Shown one piece after another: positions 47,111 to 54,723 of a DNA stretch of 64,000 nt. Both the position numbers and the translations under genes were made by a program. Position 1 is the stretch's first letter. Each line of letters opens with the position of its first letter. This DNA is from Nocardioides cavernae (GTDB lineage: Bacteria; Actinomycetota; Actinomycetes; Propionibacteriales; Nocardioidaceae): the NCBI RefSeq assembly GCF_016907475.1, contig NZ_JAFBCA010000001.1, forward strand, positions 3,844,001-3,908,000, read 5' to 3'. A model generated the notes under the pieces. It ran no database searches. It was given only the letters and a program-made list of their open reading frames with translations, and was not told where the DNA came from.

Positions 47111-48451
47111 GTGCAGAACATCCTCGACGCCATCCAGTCCGGCAACGCCACCTCGGAGGACTTCGCGAGCCTCGAGCTCCCGGAGTCCTACCGCGCCGCC
47201 TTCGTGAAGAAGGAGGAGGTGGACATGTTCGAGGGCCTCACCGCCAAGGAGAAGGACCCCCGCAAGTCCCTCCACGTCGAGGACGTGCCGCTGCCCGAGC
47301 TCGGGCCCGGGGAGGCGTTCGTGGCGGTGATGGCGAGCGCCATCAACTACAACACCGTGTGGACCTCGATCTTCGAGCCGGTCTCGACCTTCGGCTTCCT
47401 CGAGCGCTACGGCCGCAACAGCGAGCTGACCAAGCGCCACGACCTGCCGTACCACGTGGTCGGCTCCGACCTAGCCGGCGTCGTGCTCAAGACCGGGCCG
47501 GGCGTCACGAAGTGGAAGCCCGGCGACCGCGTCGTGGCGCACTGCCTGTCCGTCGAGCTCGAGGGCCCCGACGGCCACAACGACACGATGCTCGACACCG
47601 AGCAGCGGATCTGGGGCTTCGAGACCAACTTCGGTGGCCTCGCGGACGTCGCGATGGTCAAGGCCAACCAGCTCATGCCCAAGCCCGAGCACCTGACCTG
47701 GGAGGAGGCCGCCTCCCCCGGCCTCGTCAACTGCACGGCGTACCGCCAGCTCGTCAGTAAGAACGGCGGCGACATGAAGCAGGGCGACAACGTCCTCATC
47801 TGGGGCGCCTCCGGCGGCCTCGGCGGCTTCGCGACGCAGTACGCCCTCAACGGCGGCGCCACCCCGGTGTGCGTGGTCTCCAACGAGGAGAAGGCCGCCA
47901 TCGCCCGCAGCATGGGCGCGGAGCTGATCATCAACCGCTCCGAGGAGGGCTACAAGTTCTGGAACGACGAGAACACCCAGCAGGACCCGAAGGAGTGGAA
48001 GCGCTTCGGCGCGAAGATCCGCGAGCTCACCGGCGGCGAGGACATCGACATCGTGTTCGAGCACCCCGGCCGCGAGACGTTCGGCGCGTCGGTCTTCGTC
48101 ACCCGCAAGGGCGGGACGATCACCACCTGCGCCTCGACCTCGGGCTACATGCACGAGTACGACAACCGCTACCTGTGGATGAACCTCAAGCGCATCATCT
48201 CCAGCCACTTCGCGAACTACCGCGAGTCGTGGGAGGCCAACCGCCTCATCGCCAAGGGCAAGATCCACCCGACCCTCTCGAGGACCTACACCCTCGACGA
48301 GGTCGGCCAGGCGTCCCTCGACGTCCACCAGAACGCCCACCAGGGCAAGGTCGGCGTCCTCTGCCTCGCCCCTGAGGAGGGGCTGGGCGTGCTGAACCAG
48401 GAGATGCGGGCCGAGCACGAGACCGCGATCAACAGGTTCCGCGGCGTCTGA
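47111..48451 (+). CDS. ccr: Crotonyl-CoA carboxylase/reductase
   Basis: A 446-residue NADPH-dependent MDR-family enzyme that reductively carboxylates crotonyl-CoA to ethylmalonyl-CoA, the key step of the ethylmalonyl-CoA route for acetate assimilation. Clear family segments are DAIQSGNATSEDFASLELPE, LPYHVVGSDLAGVVLKTGPG, WGFETNFGGLADVAMVK, the cofactor loop LIWGASGGLGGFATQYAL and FEHPGRETFGASVFVTRKGG. Start GTG 47111 (VQNILDAIQS) was chosen for the AGGAG at 47100-47104 and its match to the Streptomyces start; an open frame extends 42 bases further upstream. TATCTT at 47052-47057 is a plausible -10 box. Confidence 0.95.
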   Translation: MQNILDAIQSGNATSEDFASLELPESYRAAFVKKEEVDMFEGLTAKEKDPRKSLHVEDVPLPELGPGEAFVAVMASAINYNTVWTSIFEPVSTFGFLERYGRNSELTKRHDLPYHVVGSDLAGVVLKTGPGVTKWKPGDRVVAHCLSVELEGPDGHNDTMLDTEQRIWGFETNFGGLADVAMVKANQLMPKPEHLTWEEAASPGLVNCTAYRQLVSKNGGDMKQGDNVLIWGASGGLGGFATQYALNGGATPVCVVSNEEKAAIARSMGAELIINRSEEGYKFWNDENTQQDPKEWKRFGAKIRELTGGEDIDIVFEHPGRETFGASVFVTRKGGTITTCASTSGYMHEYDNRYLWMNLKRIISSHFANYRESWEANRLIAKGKIHPTLSRTYTLDEVGQASLDVHQNAHQGKVGVLCLAPEEGLGVLNQEMRAEHETAINRFRGV

Positions 48452-48460
48452 TCCCGCCTG

Positions 48461-48480
48461 AGGTCTCGGACCTGAGACCT
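48461..48480 (+). other. Short inverted repeat after ccr
   Basis: AGGTCTC (48461-48467) with GAGACCT (48474-48480), a perfect 7-bp hairpin placed between the ccr stop and the main terminator. Confidence 0.5.
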
Positions 48481-48482
48481 TT

Positions 48483-48539
48483 CACACCCCGGTTCGCGCG
48501 ACTCGCACGAAGTCGCCCGCGAGCCGGGGTGTGTCTTTT
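48483..48539 (+). terminator. Rho-independent terminator after ccr
   Basis: CACACCCCGG (from 48483) pairs with CCGGGGTGTG (ending 48533); inner parts GCGACT/AGTCGC extend the stem. It is followed by TCTTTT (48534-48539). Confidence 0.85.
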
Positions 48540-48600
48540 GGAGGGCATCGGAGAGACTGGCACCGACGCAGTCCGTACGAGTGAGAGAGGGTGCCTCAGC

Positions 48601-49959
48601 ATGGCTTCCGACCAGGGCCTGTCCATCTTCGACGAGCCGGAGTCCGCCGACGACAAGGCCGCTCCCGGCGGTTCGACCGGGCGTGAGACCGCCGGCGAGG
48701 AGACCCAGGTGCTGCCGGTCACCCCGAAGGACGAACCTTCGGCCGCGGCGAAGAAGACTGCCGCGAAGAAGGCTCCCCAGCCGAGCGCTGCGGCGAAGCC
48801 GACCCCGCAGGAGCCTGCCCAGGCGCCTGCCCGGACTTCTCCCCAGCCGGCTGCCCAGACGCCGGCCCGGCCGACGCCCCCGCCCGCTGCTCCCGACGCC
48901 GAGGCGACCCGCCGCTCACCGGTGGTCCCCCCGGCCGCACCGCGCCCCGCGGTGCCCGCCCAATCGGCCACTCCCCTCCCCGTGGTGCGCCGCGGCGGCT
49001 ACGACAAGGCAGCGGTCGACCAGCGGGTCCACCAGCTCCACAGCGAGAAGTCCGGCCTGGCGACCAGCCTCGCCAGCAGCGAGGAGCGGGTCATCGAGCT
49101 CGAGTCCGAGCTCGACCGGCTGCGCCAGGAGGTCTCCGAGAACACCAACCCGACCTACGCCGGGCTCGGCGGTCGCGCCACCTCCATGCTCAAGATGGCC
49201 GAGGACGAGGCGGCAGACGTACGCACCGCCGCCCGCCGCGAGGGCGACGAGATCCGCACCCAGGCGGAGCGCGACGCCTACAGCATCCGCGCCGACGCTG
49301 CTCGCGAGGCCGACGACATGCGCATGGTGCAGCTCAAGGAGCTCGACGAGATGCGCTCGCGGCTGACCGCCGACGCCGAGACCGAGCGCAGCCTCGCCAA
49401 GGCCGAGGCCGAGGACCTGCTCGCCTCCGCGCGCCGCGAGTCCGACCAGGTCCGGCTCGCCGCGCAGCAGGAGACCAACGAGATGCGCGTGACCGCCACC
49501 CGTGAGGCGGAGCAGGCGCGCGCCGCAGCGGACCGCGAGGTCCAGGAGGCCCGCCGCACGCTGGCCGTCGAGAAGGAGCGGCTCGCCCGCGAGGCGACCG
49601 AGCACCACAGCAACGCCACCTCCGAGACCCAGCGGCTCGTGGCCGAGGCCGAGGCACGGGCCAACGCTGCCGAGCAGCGCGCGCGTGAGGCGACGGCCCA
49701 GGCAAACACCCACCGCCAGCAGGCCCAGTCGGAGTCGGAGGGCCTGCTCACACGGGCCCGTCGCGAGGCCGAGCAGATCGTCGCCTCGGCCCGCACCCAG
49801 GCCGACTCGATCGGGGCGACCCGGGTCGCCGAGGCCGAGCGCGAGCTGGCCAACATCCAGGCCGAGGTCGACCGCGCCGCCAAGCGCCGTGACGCCATCA
49901 CCGCCCAGCTGGGTGCCCTGCGCGACGTGGTCGCGGGCTTCGGCGAGGACGAGTCCTGA
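48601..49959 (+). CDS. Scy/FilP-like coiled-coil protein
   Basis: A 452-residue protein. Residues 1-130 are a low-complexity Ala/Pro/Lys region (KKTAAKKAPQPSAAAKPTPQ). Residues about 135-445 form one long coiled coil, beginning with the DivIVA-like RRGGYDKAAVDQRVHQLHSE and rich in E/A/R (KAEAEDLLASARRESDQVRL). This is the architecture of Streptomyces Scy/FilP cytoskeletal proteins that organise polar growth. In Streptomyces coelicolor, as I recall, scy and filP lie beside methylmalonyl-CoA epimerase and thiolase genes, as here. The ATG has a GAGAGAGGG site. It is coupled to the next gene. Confidence 0.82.
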   Translation: MASDQGLSIFDEPESADDKAAPGGSTGRETAGEETQVLPVTPKDEPSAAAKKTAAKKAPQPSAAAKPTPQEPAQAPARTSPQPAAQTPARPTPPPAAPDAEATRRSPVVPPAAPRPAVPAQSATPLPVVRRGGYDKAAVDQRVHQLHSEKSGLATSLASSEERVIELESELDRLRQEVSENTNPTYAGLGGRATSMLKMAEDEAADVRTAARREGDEIRTQAERDAYSIRADAAREADDMRMVQLKELDEMRSRLTADAETERSLAKAEAEDLLASARRESDQVRLAAQQETNEMRVTATREAEQARAAADREVQEARRTLAVEKERLAREATEHHSNATSETQRLVAEAEARANAAEQRAREATAQANTHRQQAQSESEGLLTRARREAEQIVASARTQADSIGATRVAEAERELANIQAEVDRAAKRRDAITAQLGALRDVVAGFGEDES

Positions 49960-51314
49960 GCTGGCGCGTCCGGCTCCGGGATCTCGTCACCTCCGGCCCC
50001 GGCAGCTCGGAGGAGCGACCGTCCGGATCGGACGCGACCGTCGCGCTGCGCGAGGCCGCTGACGACCCGGCCGAGCTCCCCGAAGCGCTCGGGGAGGTCG
50101 CCGACCAGGTCTCCGACGACGCCGATCGGGCCGAGGCCGCCGCCGACGCGGCAGAGCAGTCGGCTCAGGACTCGGCACAGTCGGCCGAGGTCATCGCCGA
50201 GCACATCGACGACGCGACCGACCTCGTGGTCGACGAGGACGCGCCTGCCCCCTACGTGCCGACCAAGGCCGCGCCGGCACCGGTGCTGTTGCGGCACTCA
50301 CCCTTCAACATCGGCTTCTTCGGTGCCCTCGGCGCGCTGATCGCGATCTTCCTGACCGAGCAGCTGCTCAGCATCTCCTCGGTCCTGGTCCTGCTCGTGA
50401 TGTCGATGTTCCTCGCCATCGGCCTCAACCCAACCGTGGAGTTCTTCATGCGCCGCGGCCTGCGGCGCGGGCTGTCGGTGCTGCTGGTGCTCGTCGTGGT
50501 GATCAGTGTCCTCGCGCTGTTCGTCGTGGCGATCGCGCCGGTGATCAGCGAGCAGATCGCGGCCATCACGCGCAACGCTCCCGGCTGGCTCGACGACCTG
50601 GAGTCGAACGCCCAGGTGCAGCAGCTCGACGCCAAGTACGACGTCATCGCCAAGGCGCGCGACTACATCCAGAACGGCGACTTCGGCGAGAGGGTCTTCG
50701 GCGGCGCGCTCGGCGTCGGGCTCAAGGTGCTCTCCGCCGTGGCCAACAGCCTGATCGTGATCGTGCTGATGATCTACTTCCTCGCCTCGCTCCCCAGCAT
50801 CAAGCACGCCGGCTACTCCCTCGCGCCCGCATCGAAGCGGCCCCGGGTCAGCGAGCTGGGCGACAAGATCATCCGCTCCACCGGCGCCTACGTGGCCGGT
50901 GCGTTCCTCGTCGCGCTGTGCGCGGGCCTGAGCACGCTGATCTTCTCGTTCATCGTCGGGCTGGGTGACTACGCCTTCGCGCTCGCGTTCGTCGTCGGGC
51001 TCTTCTCCCTCATCCCGGTCGTCGGCGCCTTCGTGTCAGGAGCGCTCATGACGCTCCTGGCGCTGACGGTCTCCCCGACGGTCGCGCTGGTGGCGCTGAT
51101 CTACTACGTCGCCTACCAGCAGGTGGAGTCCTACCTCATCTACCCGCGGATCATGAAGAAGTCCGTCGACATCCCGGGTTCGGTGACGGTGGTGGCCGCA
51201 CTCGTGGGCGGATCGCTCATGGGCATCGTCGGCGCCCTGCTGGCCGTTCCAGTCGCCGCGGCCCTGCTGCTGCTCCACCGCGAGGTCGTCCTCACGCGGC
51301 AGGACGCCCGCTGA
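49956..51314 (+). CDS. AI-2E family transporter, probable CTG start
   Basis: A 452-residue permease. After an acidic Ala-rich tail (residues 1-100, with DDADRAEAAADAAEQSAQDS) come about eight membrane helices (FGALGALIAIFLTEQLLSIS, LLVLVVVISVLALFVVAIAP, FIVGLGDYAFALAFVVGLFS). The end YQQVESYLIYPRIMKKSVDI is typical of the family. The only in-frame ATG/GTG/TTG is GTG 50226, which lacks a ribosome site. CTG 49956 overlaps the upstream stop (CTGA) and has GAGGA six bases before it, and the 90 codons between are coding-like. The transported substance is unknown; homologues include Na+/H+ antiporters and AI-2 exporters. Confidence 0.85.
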   Translation: MSWRVRLRDLVTSGPGSSEERPSGSDATVALREAADDPAELPEALGEVADQVSDDADRAEAAADAAEQSAQDSAQSAEVIAEHIDDATDLVVDEDAPAPYVPTKAAPAPVLLRHSPFNIGFFGALGALIAIFLTEQLLSISSVLVLLVMSMFLAIGLNPTVEFFMRRGLRRGLSVLLVLVVVISVLALFVVAIAPVISEQIAAITRNAPGWLDDLESNAQVQQLDAKYDVIAKARDYIQNGDFGERVFGGALGVGLKVLSAVANSLIVIVLMIYFLASLPSIKHAGYSLAPASKRPRVSELGDKIIRSTGAYVAGAFLVALCAGLSTLIFSFIVGLGDYAFALAFVVGLFSLIPVVGAFVSGALMTLLALTVSPTVALVALIYYVAYQQVESYLIYPRIMKKSVDIPGSVTVVAALVGGSLMGIVGALLAVPVAAALLLLHREVVLTRQDAR

Positions 51315-52302
51315 GGTCGCGCTCCGGGTCGCGCTCGGGCTCCGGCAGCGGCTCGACCATGAGCGGCGCTCGGGACTCGCCCAGCTTGACCACGACGACG
51401 CCGGCGAGCACCAGCAGGCCGCCGGCCAGCTGGACGGGGCGGGGCAGCTCGCCGAGCAGCAGCCACGCCCAGATGACCGCGGCGAGGACCTCGCCGAGCG
51501 CGACGAAGGACGCCAACCGGCTGCCGAGCCGGCGTCCGGCGGCGATCCCGGTCACGTAGGAGAAGGCGGCGGTCACCAGGCCGAGCGCGACGACCGGGAT
51601 CCACCACGCGACGGACCGCCCGTCGTAGACCGCGTCGGCGGTCGAGGCGTGGAACGGCAGCACGCCGCTGAGGCCCGCGAGGAGCAGCACGGCCCCGCCG
51701 ACCAGGAGGCCGCCGGCGGCGAGCGTGATGCCCGGGAGCCCGTTGTCCTCGTCGGCGGAGATGATGAAGTAGGTCGCGGCCCCGACCATGGCGCCGAGGG
51801 CCCACAGGACGCCGACGACGCTGAGCTCCGCGCCCGAGACGACGTCGAGCACGAGCACCAGGCCACCGGCGGCGATGGCAGCGCCCAGCAGCGTCGTGCC
51901 CGAGGGGCGGTGGCCGTGGCGCAGCCACAGCCACACGACGACGGCGACCGGGGCGGTGTACTCCAGCAGCAGCGCGACGCTGACCTGCATGTAGGTGACG
52001 GCGTAGAAGTAGCAGAGCTGGGCGCCGGCGACGGCCGCGATGCCGTAGACCGTGATCAGCCCGGCGTTGGCGCGCAGCAGGTGCCAGCGCCCGCGCACCG
52101 CGAGGATCCCCGGGACGACCAGCACTGCGGCCGCGATCGCGATGCGCAGCGCCACCGTCGCCCCGGCGCTCCAGCCCGTGTCGAGGAGCCCGCGGGCCAG
52201 CACGCCGGACAGTCCGAAGGACGCGGCCGACGCGACCGCCAGGGCCAGGCCGGTGGTGGTCCGCGACCGTGCGCTGTCATGAGTCAAAGCCGTCACGGTC
52301 AT
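51292..52302 (-). CDS. EamA/DMT family transporter
   Basis: A 336-residue exporter of the drug/metabolite superfamily with ten membrane helices in two EamA repeats. The first opens with TGLALAVASAASFGLSGVLA; the second contains YVTGIAAGRRLGSRLASFVA and GEVLAAVIWAWLLLGELPRP, the usual conserved end motif. The C-terminal tail is rich in Pro/Glu/Arg. It overlaps the AI-2E gene end by 23 bases (convergent) and is divergent from the CGNR regulator-like gene 32 bp away, which may control it. Substrate unknown; relatives export amino acids. Confidence 0.9.
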   Translation of the reverse strand: MTVTALTHDSARSRTTTGLALAVASAASFGLSGVLARGLLDTGWSAGATVALRIAIAAAVLVVPGILAVRGRWHLLRANAGLITVYGIAAVAGAQLCYFYAVTYMQVSVALLLEYTAPVAVVVWLWLRHGHRPSGTTLLGAAIAAGGLVLVLDVVSGAELSVVGVLWALGAMVGAATYFIISADEDNGLPGITLAAGGLLVGGAVLLLAGLSGVLPFHASTADAVYDGRSVAWWIPVVALGLVTAAFSYVTGIAAGRRLGSRLASFVALGEVLAAVIWAWLLLGELPRPVQLAGGLLVLAGVVVVKLGESRAPLMVEPLPEPERDPERDLSGRPAA

Positions 52303-52322
52303 GACGTTATGCGCGACTCCTG

Positions 52323-52328
52323 TAATGT
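52323..52328 (+). promoter_or_regulatory. -10 box of a leaderless transcript
   Basis: TAATGT with its last T seven bases before the A of the CGNR gene ATG at 52335, so transcription should begin at the start codon. Confidence 0.6.
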
Positions 52329-52334
52329 GTCAAC

Positions 52335-52871
52335 ATGCTTTTCACGGATGACACGGACGCGTCGCTGCAGGCAGCCGTCGCGCTGGTCAACTCCACCGAC
52401 GAGCCGGGGGCACCCCTCGGCTCGGTCGACGACCTGTCGGCGTTCCTCGCCTCGTGGCCCTACACGGGTCGGCACGACGCGACACCCGACGAGCTGGAGT
52501 CCGTACGCCGGTTGCGTCCCGCACTGAGGTCCCTGCTGCTGGCCGAGCGCGACGAGGCGGCGGGCATCGTCAACGACATGCTCGCCCGCGCCAAGGCCCT
52601 CCCCCAGCTGCAGCGCCACGACCACTGGGACTGGCACCTCCACGCCGTCGACCCCGATCGCCCGCTCGACGAGCGGGTCGTGGTGGAGACGGCGATGGCG
52701 ATGGTCGACGTCATCCGCGCCGACGAGATGTCGCGCCTCGACACGTGCGCGGCCGACGACTGCGACGACGTCGTGCTCGACCTGTCGCGCAACCGCTCGC
52801 GGCGCTACTGCTCCACCACGTGCGGCAACCGGGAGGCCGTCGCGGCCTACCGGGCGCGCCAGCGGACCTGA
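52335..52871 (+). CDS. CGNR zinc-finger (ABATE domain) protein
   Basis: A 178-residue putative stress-linked transcription regulator. The N-terminal ABATE domain is seen in AVALVNSTDEPGAPLGSVDD and RRLRPALRSLLLAERDEAAG. The C-terminal zinc finger has CAADDCDDVVLDLSRNRSRR then YCSTTCGNREAVAAYRARQ, so the CGNR motif and all four cysteines are present. It is divergent from the EamA exporter with a 32-bp gap, so a local regulatory link is plausible. No ribosome site is needed given the -10 box six bases before the ATG. Confidence 0.9.
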   Translation: MLFTDDTDASLQAAVALVNSTDEPGAPLGSVDDLSAFLASWPYTGRHDATPDELESVRRLRPALRSLLLAERDEAAGIVNDMLARAKALPQLQRHDHWDWHLHAVDPDRPLDERVVVETAMAMVDVIRADEMSRLDTCAADDCDDVVLDLSRNRSRRYCSTTCGNREAVAAYRARQRT

Positions 52872-52883
52872 GGACGGCTGTCC

Positions 52884-53651
52884 TCAGGGCAGGAAGCGCC
52901 TGAGCACCTCGAGGAACACGTCCGGCTGCTCGGAGTGGACCCAGTGACCGGCCCCCTTGACGAGCACCCGCCGGTTGCGCGGGAACCGGCGGTCCATCTC
53001 ACCGGCGTGGTCGTCGGAGATGTAGTCGGAGCGGGCGCCCCCGACCCACAGCACCGGGCCGTCGTACGACGCGTCACCCAGGCGCTCGCCCGGCCAGCCG
53101 ACCAGCTCGGCCATGTGCTCCCCGAGCAGGTCGAGGTTCATCTGCCAGTGCCAGCCGTCGTCGGTGCGCCTGAGGTTCTGCAGCAGGAAGCTGCGCACCA
53201 CGCGGTTGGGCACCGCCTCCTCCAGGGCCGCCTCCGCCTGCCCGCGGCTCTCCAGCGCCTCGAGGTCGAGAGCCCGCATCGTCTCGATGTAGCCGACGAA
53301 CTCCCGCCCGCTGTCGTACACCACGGGGGCGATGTCGACCACGGCCAGCCGCTCGACCAGCTCCGGGTGCCGAAGGGCGAGGCACATCGCGATCTTGCCG
53401 CCCATGGAGTGCCCGACGAGCGCGACCGGCTCGTCGCCGATCTCGGCGGCGACCAGGTCGGCCAGCTCGAGGAAGTCGAAGGTCTCGGTCCAGGGCGAGC
53501 GGCCGTGGTTGGGCATGTCGAGGAGGAGCACCCGGTGGTCGGCACTGAGGGCCTTGGCGGCCTGCGTCCAGTTCTTGCCCTGGCCGAAGAGTCCGTGGCA
53601 GAAGACGACGCGGGGACCGGAGTCACCGAGCTCGGTGCGGTGCAGGCTCAC
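52884..53651 (-). CDS. Alpha/beta hydrolase (YbfF-like esterase)
   Basis: A 255-residue serine hydrolase. The oxyanion region is VFCHGLFGQGKNW, the nucleophile is in VGHSMGGKIAMCLALRHPEL, and the catalytic acid and histidine fall in the SDYISDD and GAGHWVHSEQPD segments. LDMPNHGRSPW fits acyl-CoA or ester hydrolases like YbfF. GTG 53651 is preceded by GGGAGGA with six-base spacing. No signal peptide. The natural substrate is unknown. Confidence 0.9.
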   Translation of the reverse strand: MSLHRTELGDSGPRVVFCHGLFGQGKNWTQAAKALSADHRVLLLDMPNHGRSPWTETFDFLELADLVAAEIGDEPVALVGHSMGGKIAMCLALRHPELVERLAVVDIAPVVYDSGREFVGYIETMRALDLEALESRGQAEAALEEAVPNRVVRSFLLQNLRRTDDGWHWQMNLDLLGEHMAELVGWPGERLGDASYDGPVLWVGGARSDYISDDHAGEMDRRFPRNRRVLVKGAGHWVHSEQPDVFLEVLRRFLP

Positions 53652-53715
53652 CCGGCCATCCTCCCGCAGCCGGGTCAGGTGGCGGCCACCGACCCGTCGA
53701 GCCGCCCTCCCGGGC

Positions 53716-54486
53716 TCAGAAGTCGAAGCCGTCGAACCCGTCGAACATGCCGCCGATGCCGTCACCGATGCCACCGAACATGTCGCCGATGCCCTCGCCG
53801 ATCGCCCCGATGCCCTCGCCGAGACCGTCGAACCCGCCACCGAAGAGCATGCCCATGAACATCCAGTCCATCGGCGAGAAGGCACCGAAGTAGCCCTGCG
53901 CGTAGGGCTGGTAGGCCCGGCCGCCCTGCCAGTAGGGCACGCGGCGCGAGCCGACCATGACCTTGCGGATGTCGGGCTCGGCGCCGGCACGCACGCGCTC
54001 GGCGTCGAGCGCGCACGCCGGGACCTCGCGCTGCGCGCCGCCCGGCGGGGTCCACGGGACGTCGGCGACGGACATGCCGTGGCGCGGGTCGAAGAAGCAC
54101 GGCGGGCGGCGCTGCGGCAGCGGCTCCCCCGCGACCCTGGCGCGCACGCACGCCATCGCGTAGCGGCCGTCCTCGAGGATCTCGGTGACGTGCTTGACCT
54201 CTTCGGGCTTGTTGAGCGCCGCGGCGGCGACCTTGGCCGACTCGTAGGAGTCGAGGGCGCGCTGGTAGTCGGCGTTCGCGCCCGCGTCGAGCGGGTGTCC
54301 GGCCAGCTCGATGTCGAGGTCCTGCAGCTCCACACCGAGGGCGGTCACGTCCTCCTCGGCGAGCTTCTTCACCGGGGCGACCTCGGACTCGGCGCGCGCC
54401 AGCTCACGCCTCTTGCCCGTCTTGCCGGCAGTGACGGCGACCGCCACGAGCCCGCCGATCACGAGCAGAAGGAGCACGAGTTCCAT
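53716..54486 (-). CDS. Membrane-anchored protein with a Gly/Phe/Asp-rich tail
   Basis: A 256-residue protein. Residues 1-20 are a membrane anchor (MELVLLLLVIGGLVAVAVTA), followed by a helical region (AALNKPEEVKHVTEILEDGR). A conserved-looking stretch with cysteines follows (ACVRARVAGEPLP, PPCFFDPRHGMSV, VPACALDAERVRAG). The end is a repeat-like GEGIGAIGEGIGDMFGGIGD ending DGFDGFDF. I recognise the general type (actinobacterial hypothetical) but no function. The three cysteines and DPRHG could form a metal or disulfide site. The 237-bp gap upstream has no supported gene. Confidence 0.7.
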   Translation of the reverse strand: MELVLLLLVIGGLVAVAVTAGKTGKRRELARAESEVAPVKKLAEEDVTALGVELQDLDIELAGHPLDAGANADYQRALDSYESAKVAAAALNKPEEVKHVTEILEDGRYAMACVRARVAGEPLPQRRPPCFFDPRHGMSVADVPWTPPGGAQREVPACALDAERVRAGAEPDIRKVMVGSRRVPYWQGGRAYQPYAQGYFGAFSPMDWMFMGMLFGGGFDGLGEGIGAIGEGIGDMFGGIGDGIGGMFDGFDGFDF

Positions 54487-54682
54487 GGCCCCAGAGTACG
54501 CATCGGCGGCAAGGTCGTGCCGGCTCGGAACCCTGCAAGAGCAGGCCGCCCATCGACCCCCGACGATGTGCGACCTGCTCCGACAAGCGGCCGGTGGGCA
54601 GCGGGGCCATCCCCTCGCGCGGCCTCGATGCCCTCGGCGTACGAGAAGACTCCCGCGGACCGTCCTGTCCCGGCATCCGTAG

Positions 54683-54717
54683 TCCTACGTAACTCAGGTG
54701 CGTAGGAGCGATAGGTT
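54683..54717 (+). promoter_or_regulatory. Inverted repeat and -10 box before the LuxR-type gene
   Basis: TCCTACG (54683-54689) and CGTAGGA (54701-54707) are perfect inverted arms around eleven bases. TAGGTT (54712-54717) follows and lies exactly six bases before the GTG at 54724. The repeat overlaps the expected -35 area, so it is a candidate operator, possibly for self-control. Confidence 0.55.
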
Positions 54718-54723
54718 CGTGTC

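Noticed and set aside
54487..54723. Possible small gene in the 237-bp gap before the LuxR-type gene
   Set aside because: Frames are Arg/Pro-rich and lack a ribosome site; only the inverted repeat and -10 box near the end are convincing.
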